From Rhodospirillaceae bacterium (lineage in GTDB: Bacteria; Pseudomonadota; Alphaproteobacteria; UBA8366; GCA-2717185): DNA of 5,790 nt. Positions 5,427 through 5,790 of this stretch are shown here, piece after piece. Where the stretch lies: assembly GCA_018660965.1 (NCBI GenBank), contig JABJJH010000564.1:1-5790 (forward strand), given 5' to 3'. Positions within the stretch are counted from its first letter, which is position 1, and every line of letters begins with the position of its first letter. The notes under the pieces were generated by a model. That model searched no databases and had not been told where the DNA came from. It worked only from the letters and a program-made list of their open reading frames with translations. The translations under genes and the position numbers were made by a program.

Positions 5427-5790
5427 ATGTTCCGACGGCGCCAAAAAATCAGTGTTGCCAATCGGGTGCGCGATGTCCTGTGGCCCCGGCTGGGGTGGCG
5501 GCGGTATTCACGCTACACCCTGCATCGTTTGGCGAGGTTGCCCGGCACGCCGCATAGCATCGCGGCCGGATTCGCGTGCGGCGTCGCAATGTCGTTCACG
5601 CCGCTGGTGGGCGCGCATGTCCTGTTGGCGCTGCTGGTGTCATGGCTGATTGGCGGCAGTTTGCTGTCGGCGCTTATCGGCACGATCATCGGAAACCCGT
5701 GGACGTTTCCGTTTATCTGGTTGTGGATTTATAATGTTGGTCTGTGGCTTGGTATTGCGGCGGGTGATGCGGGCAGGGCCGATTTTGGCG
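5427..5790 (+). CDS. DUF2062 family membrane protein, 5' part (runs off right edge)
   Basis: From ATG 5427 the frame stays open to the window end, giving 121 residues. A basic N-terminus (MFRRRQK) is followed by VRDVLWPRLGWRRYSRYTLH, then LARLPGTPHSIAAGFACG, the SFTP motif (56-59) and GNPWTFPFIW (89-98). These are typical of DUF2062 proteins as I recall them; function is unknown. Two hydrophobic stretches, about 45-75 and 79-113, suggest inner-membrane insertion, with the arginine-rich start probably cytoplasmic. The gene begins 72 bases after rsh on the same strand, so it may share that transcript. No clear Shine-Dalgarno is visible. In related genomes I recall pdxJ or lepB/rnc genes further on, which cannot be checked here. 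Confidence 0.88.
   Translation, partial: MFRRRQKISVANRVRDVLWPRLGWRRYSRYTLHRLARLPGTPHSIAAGFACGVAMSFTPLVGAHVLLALLVSWLIGGSLLSALIGTIIGNPWTFPFIWLWIYNVGLWLGIAAGDAGRADFG

Noticed and set aside
5351..5649. Two short + strand frames (5351-5557 and 5383-5649) after rsh
   Set aside because: The third frame from ATG 5427 encodes clear DUF2062 motifs (SFTP, GNPWTFP) and runs off the window; the other two frames have no family resemblance.
1..5790. Search for a novel system, mobile element, CRISPR array, tRNA or defence genes
   Set aside because: All sizeable frames on both strands are explained by seven housekeeping or conserved genes; no transposase, integrase, spaced repeat array, tRNA fold or atypical gene cluster is visible.

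Overview
The window is an ordinary housekeeping segment of a bacterial chromosome, most likely from an alphaproteobacterium, perhaps of the Rhodospirillales type. The reasons are the RpoZ start MARVTVEDC with a long acidic tail, a single bifunctional Rsh beginning MMRQYDLVERVKSYDP, a family 5 uracil-DNA glycosylase, the order rpoZ-rsh-DUF2062, and a candidate CTTGAA/TATATT promoter. The placement is inferred from remembered family features, not from a search.

Layout. Bases 3-1164 (+) hold the 3' part of dapA (lysine/diaminopimelate synthesis) followed 4 bases later by smpB (trans-translation). Bases 1161-2466 (-) hold a two-gene unit transcribed towards smpB: first a LabA/DUF88-type NYN-domain protein with a strongly acidic tail, then an iron-sulfur uracil-DNA glycosylase. 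The glycosylase and smpB converge so tightly that one TTAA supplies both stop codons. Bases 2467-2750 are an AT-rich divergent regulatory region with two candidate rpoZ promoters, a 19-bp AT palindrome and an 8-bp direct repeat. Bases 2751-5354 (+) hold rpoZ (RNA polymerase omega) and rsh ((p)ppGpp synthetase/hydrolase). From 5427 to the right edge runs the 5' part of a DUF2062 membrane protein, cut off by the window.

Functional links. rpoZ-rsh pairs the enzyme that sets ppGpp levels with the polymerase subunit whose N-terminal MAR motif forms part of a ppGpp site in E. coli RNA polymerase. dapA-smpB looks like simple housekeeping co-transcription. The NYN-glycosylase pair joins a predicted nuclease-fold protein to a DNA base-excision repair enzyme; no joint function is known to me.

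I see no mobile element, CRISPR array, tRNA, rRNA, phage gene or defence cassette, and no convincing undescribed system. The points most worth a second look are the shared stop codon, the repeat-encoded acidic tail of the NYN protein, the structured AT-rich divergent region and the three mutually pairing segments after rsh.
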